Shown in pieces: positions 61,519-64,000 of a stretch of DNA of 64,000 bases. This DNA is from DATKFM01 sp963851215 (GTDB lineage: Bacteria > Pseudomonadota > Alphaproteobacteria > Dongiales > Dongiaceae), in contig CAWKOG010000014.1 of the NCBI GenBank assembly GCA_963851215.1, forward strand, positions 248,001 to 312,000, written 5' to 3'. Under the pieces are notes generated by a model. It ran no database searches and was not told where the DNA came from. It saw only the letters and a list, made by a program, of their open reading frames with translations. How positions within the stretch are numbered: the first letter of the stretch is position 1; each line of letters starts with the position of its first letter. Made by a program: the position numbers and the translations under genes.

Positions 61519-62346
61519 CTAGACGGGGTGCAGTCCGTAGCGGTGCAGGGAAATGCCGTGCTCGTTGAGCCAGGCGCGCGACGCCTCGACCTGCCGCGTC
61601 AATTCGGCGGTCAGTCGCCAGAACTTCGGTCCGTGATTCAGCTCGCGCAGATGCGCCACTTCATGGGCGACCACATAATCGAGCACCGAACGTGGCGCCA
61701 TGATCAGCCGCCAGGAGAATGACAGCCGGCCCTTGGGCGAACAGCTGCCCCAGCGGCTGCGCCCGTCGCGGATGGTGATGTGGCTGATGCGCTTGCCCAG
61801 CTGTTCGGCCTTGGCATAGGCGCGCTTCTCGATCTCGCGCCGCGCCGTCCGCTTCAACCAGTCCTCGACGCGGCGGGCCAGATGCGCGGCCTGGCCGGTG
61901 ACGATGATCTCCTCGCCCTCGCGCCAGACGCCGCCGCGCTCGCCGGGCCGGTGGCGGATGCGCAACATCTCGCCCAGGAACGGGATCTTGAGACCGGGCC
62001 GGAATGGGATCGCCTCCGGCAGCAGATCGAGCCGGTCGCGAATCCAGCCGCGATTCAGCAGCGCGAATCGGCGTCCTTGGGCCAACGACACCCGCTTCGG
62101 CAACACCACCACAATGCGGCCCTGGCCATGATCGAAGCGCAGGATGATGCGGCGAGCGCGCCGATCGCTCTGATACACGACCAACACGCGCCGGTCCTTC
62201 AGGGTCATCACCTGCTTGGCCCGGGGTGCTGTACCCGGATCGTTGGCAACATTCTGAAAATAGGGATTTTTCTTCCGGAATTGCGATCCGGGAAACGACG
62301 GTAGCAGCGGACGGCGACGTTGGCCCATAAACGAATTGTTAGCCAT
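61519..62346 (-). CDS. YgjP-like metallopeptidase (M48 / DUF45)
   Basis: About 275 residues. The zinc motif HEVAHLRELNHGPKFW (HExxH plus a third His) and the preceding segment SRWGSCSPKGRLSFSWRLIM are diagnostic of the YgjP-like domain. Members are soluble putative zinc peptidases of unknown target. ATG 62346 (MANNSFMGQ) or 62328 is the likely start. The first 50 residues are basic and poorly conserved. The frame is intact. Confidence 0.88.
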   Translation of the reverse strand: MANNSFMGQRRRPLLPSFPGSQFRKKNPYFQNVANDPGTAPRAKQVMTLKDRRVLVVYQSDRRARRIILRFDHGQGRIVVVLPKRVSLAQGRRFALLNRGWIRDRLDLLPEAIPFRPGLKIPFLGEMLRIRHRPGERGGVWREGEEIIVTGQAAHLARRVEDWLKRTARREIEKRAYAKAEQLGKRISHITIRDGRSRWGSCSPKGRLSFSWRLIMAPRSVLDYVVAHEVAHLRELNHGPKFWRLTAELTRQVEASRAWLNEHGISLHRYGLHPV

Positions 62347-62461
62347 TGCCGGGGCACACAACAAGAGGATCGAACTCCCATTTTTTACCGGGCCTTAACC
62401 ATGCTGTGTGGCAAAGTTGCAACAGCGTTCGGAAAAGATGCCACGCCGATAGGCAATCATC

Positions 62462-62489
62462 TTGACCCTATTAACCATCTCCGTAGCAT
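62462..62489 (+). promoter_or_regulatory. promoter of a candidate non-coding RNA
   Basis: TTGACC at 62462-62467 and TAGCAT at 62484-62489 are spaced by 16 bases. The same hexamers and spacing, apart from one base, occur upstream of the cyclase gene at 63740. Transcription would start near 62496. Confidence 0.55.
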
Positions 62490-62495
62490 AAGCTC

Positions 62496-62680
62496 ATCGC
62501 CTGTTCTTCTAGGCGGTTGTTGCGTTGTTTGGGGAGAGCCGTTGCCTCTCTTCCCGCTGGCGCAGAGGGGGCCGACATCGTCGGTTGCGCCGCGATCACA
62601 GGCAGCGGTTTGTGTCGTACGTCTGTTTGTACGGCCACTGTGTGAAAAGGGAGAGGACTTTGCGTCCTCTCCCTTTTCGT
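62496..62680 (+). ncRNA. candidate structured small RNA
   Basis: A stretch of about 185 bases with its own promoter and terminator and no supported gene. Local hairpins include CCGAC-ATC-GTCGG near 62572-62584 and CGTAC-(8)-GTACG near 62616-62633, before the terminator. The length is close to that of 6S RNA, but I cannot confirm the 6S bubble, and no 4.5S RNA or tmRNA signature is seen. The terminator could also serve as an attenuator for the VOC gene downstream. Confidence 0.4.
62645..62680 (+). terminator. intrinsic terminator
   Basis: AAAGGGAGAGGAC (62646-62658) and GTCCTCTCCCTTT (62664-62676) form a perfect 13-pair stem with a five-base loop, with T residues at its end (CCCTTTTCGTTTC). 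It is the best intrinsic terminator in the window. Confidence 0.8.
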
Positions 62681-62738
62681 TTCATGTAGTCAGCCGGAAA
62701 CTGTATCCGCCGACGCCCGTTTTCGCTGGAGAGTTCCC

Positions 62739-63159
62739 ATGGCGATGCCGCCGTTCCATCTGGCCTTTCCCGTTCTCGATCTCGAACTCGACGCGCCGCT
62801 TCTATGGCGAGCTGCTGGGCTGCGCCGAGGGCCGCAGTGCGCCGACCTGGATCGATTTCGACTTCTTCGGCCACCAGATCTCCGCTCATGTGAAGCCGGA
62901 GGAGGCACGGCAGGCGGCCACCAACGCGGTCGACGGCGACAATGTGCCGGTGCGCCATTTCGGCGCCATCCTGGCCTGGGACGCCTGGCACAAGCTGGCC
63001 GACAAGCTGCAGGCCGCGGGCACAAGCTTCATCATCGAGCCCCATATCCGCTTCAAGGGCGAGATCGGCGAGCAGGCAACGATGTTCTTCCTCGATCCCA
63101 GCGGCAATGCGCTGGAGTTCAAGACCTTCAAGGATATGGCGAACGTTTTCGCGCACTAG
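62739..63159 (+). CDS. VOC family protein, glyoxalase/bleomycin-resistance type (frameshifted)
   Basis: About 139 residues. The start is MAMPPFHLAFPVLDLE. One spare C near 62800 separates it from RFYGELLGCAEGRSAPTWID. FFGHQISAHV, VRHFGAILAWDAWHKLADKL and MFFLDPSGNALEFKTF complete a two-module VOC fold. The His and Glu metal ligands are visible. The substrate is unknown. It lies between the candidate RNA terminator and the convergent YcgN gene. Confidence 0.88.
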
Positions 63160-63174
63160 AAGCGCGATCGACGG

Positions 63175-63648
63175 TCAGCGGCGGGGCTTTTTCTTCGCCT
63201 TCGGCGGAGACTCCGCCACCCACTCCACCACGTGATCTTCCAGTTCGCCGGCGTCGTCCTCGCTGATGACGCGGCCGCGGCCGGAGATGCCGGCGATATG
63301 CACAGTCTCCGGATCGCCTGATATCAGCGGGTGCCACCAATAGAGATCGCGGCCTTCGGCGACGAGCCGATAGCCGCAGGTGGGCGGCAGCCAGTCGATG
63401 TCAGCCAGATTGTCCGGCGTCAGCGACACGCATTCCGGCACGAACACCTTGCGCATCGCATAACTCTTGCAGCGGCAGGTCTGGTGATCCAGCAGCCGGC
63501 AGGCAACATTGGTCCAGTCTATCTCGCCGGTATCGTCATACTCGAGTTTGTTCAGGCAGCATTTGCCGCAGCCGTCGCACAGCGATTCCCATTCGCTGGG
63601 CGACATCTCCGCCAGCGCCTTGGTTTTCCAGAATGGCAGATCATCCAT
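63175..63648 (-). CDS. YcgN family cysteine-cluster protein (UPF0260)
   Basis: A 157-residue protein of the YcgN/UPF0260 family, function unknown. The conserved cysteines are in SLCDGCGKCCLNKLE, VACRLLDHQTCRCKSY, VPECVSL and PPTCGYR, probably binding zinc or an Fe-S cluster. The basic tail (PPKAKKKPRR) is short. ATG 63648 (MDDLPFWKTKALAEM) is the usual start. The frame is intact. Confidence 0.93.
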   Translation of the reverse strand: MDDLPFWKTKALAEMSPSEWESLCDGCGKCCLNKLEYDDTGEIDWTNVACRLLDHQTCRCKSYAMRKVFVPECVSLTPDNLADIDWLPPTCGYRLVAEGRDLYWWHPLISGDPETVHIAGISGRGRVISEDDAGELEDHVVEWVAESPPKAKKKPRR

Positions 63649-63739
63649 CGGTGGTCCGAACCTCTCGCGCGCATTCTATCAGCCTGTGGGTGAATAGGAG
63701 AAGGGCGATGGCTGACAAACAGTGCCCCGGCGGGGAAAA

Positions 63740-63767
63740 TTGACTCGATTTTGCTCAAGAGTAGCAT
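63740..63767 (+). promoter_or_regulatory. promoter of the right-edge cyclase gene
   Basis: TTGACT at 63740-63745 and TAGCAT at 63762-63767 are spaced by 16 bases, 45 bases before the cyclase start. The elements match those at 62462 apart from one base. Confidence 0.6.
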
Positions 63768-63812
63768 TGACGTGCGGGATAGGTCTTTGGACGCACGCAC
63801 GAGGTAGGCACG

Positions 63813-64000
63813 ATGAGCGAGCGCGCCATGGAGCGGCGAGTCGTCACGGCTCTCTTCGTCGATGTCGTGGGCTCAACCGCGCTGATCATGCAGTTGGGGC
63901 CCGAACGGTTCAAGCGCTCGCTCGATCAGGCTTTCCTTGCGCTGAAGGCCGTTATCGAGGCCGAAGGCGGCAGCGTCGGGACGTTCATCGGCGATGCCAT
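63813..64000 (+). CDS. class III adenylate/guanylate cyclase, N-terminal part
   Basis: The first 62 codons of a cyclase-domain protein cut by the window edge. VVTALFVDVVGSTALIMQLG carries the first metal-binding Asp (LFVDVVGST type). GTFIGDAM at the edge carries the second, in the [FL]xGD[GA] motif. The catalytic domain is at the very N-terminus, unlike the cyclase at 5844, so it is likely to be followed by an ATPase/TPR or other regulatory region beyond the window. GAGGTAGG precedes ATG 63813. Confidence 0.85.
   Translation, partial: MSERAMERRVVTALFVDVVGSTALIMQLGPERFKRSLDQAFLALKAVIEAEGGSVGTFIGDA

Overview
The window is 64 kb of high-GC chromosomal DNA from an alphaproteobacterium. The gene order supports this: trpS / universal stress protein / nfuA / tsaB / rimI / fur / olsB / miaB / phoH / ybeY / corC / lnt / xre / metK / trmB / rimP / nusA / ylxR / infB / rbfA / truB / rpsO / pnp, then ubiB-ubiE / mutM / echA / rpsT / dnaA / dnaN / recF / gyrB. 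An Irr-type regulator and an Alph_Pro_TM family protein agree with it. A Rhodospirillales-like lineage is my best guess; the genus cannot be read from the sequence. I see no tRNA, rRNA, CRISPR array, prophage or insertion sequence.

Layout. 1-10.3 kb: trpS, an acetyltransferase, a DUF2333 protein, a TauE/SafE + Alph_Pro_TM + universal-stress cluster, a class III cyclase with a secreted protein on the minus strand, nfuA, a RutE-like reductase, a dipeptidase, tsaB and rimI. 10.4-18.3 kb: a Fur-family regulator, an ornithine-lipid pair (olsB plus a PlsC-type olsA), then miaB-phoH-ybeY-corC-lnt in overlapping series. 18.4-30.4 kb: an XRE regulator, metK, trmB, then the rimP-nusA-ylxR-infB-rbfA-truB-rpsO-pnp translation/transcription operon. 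It starts with its own promoter and an apparent attenuator, and has two hairpins ahead of pnp. 30.4-36 kb: a phosphodiesterase, a nitronate monooxygenase-like flavoprotein with a Cys cluster, irr, an Irr-box-like palindrome, and a rubrerythrin / Fe-S protein / DUF3501 cassette. 36-43.2 kb: an SH3 protein, a 2-hydroxyacid dehydrogenase, a tiny Gly-Thr lipoprotein, then minus-strand moeB-like, dut, coaBC, ubiB and ubiE. 43.2-52.8 kb: mutM, enoyl-CoA hydratase, rpsT, a rhodanese, dnaA, dnaN, recF, gyrB. 52.8-64 kb: accessory and housekeeping genes (DoxX, methyltransferase, three VOC proteins, a second rhodanese, TPR, GNAT, PBP1A, Bcr/CflA exporter, YgjP-like peptidase, YcgN), a candidate small RNA locus, and the start of a second class III cyclase at the right edge.

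The most striking property of the window is that about 26 of its genes, including essential ones (dnaA, infB, lnt, recF, truB, coaBC), are broken by single-base indels. By my reading about 39 are insertions and only about five are deletions. The shift sites share no motif and lie on both strands, so uncorrected insertion-biased sequencing error is the likeliest cause. I therefore give whole-gene coordinates that span the shifts and mark each junction. The best candidate for under-described biology is the iron-responsive rubrerythrin / Fe-S / DUF3501 cassette next to irr. After it come a promoter-and-terminator-bounded non-coding locus near 62.5 kb and the rimP leader attenuator.
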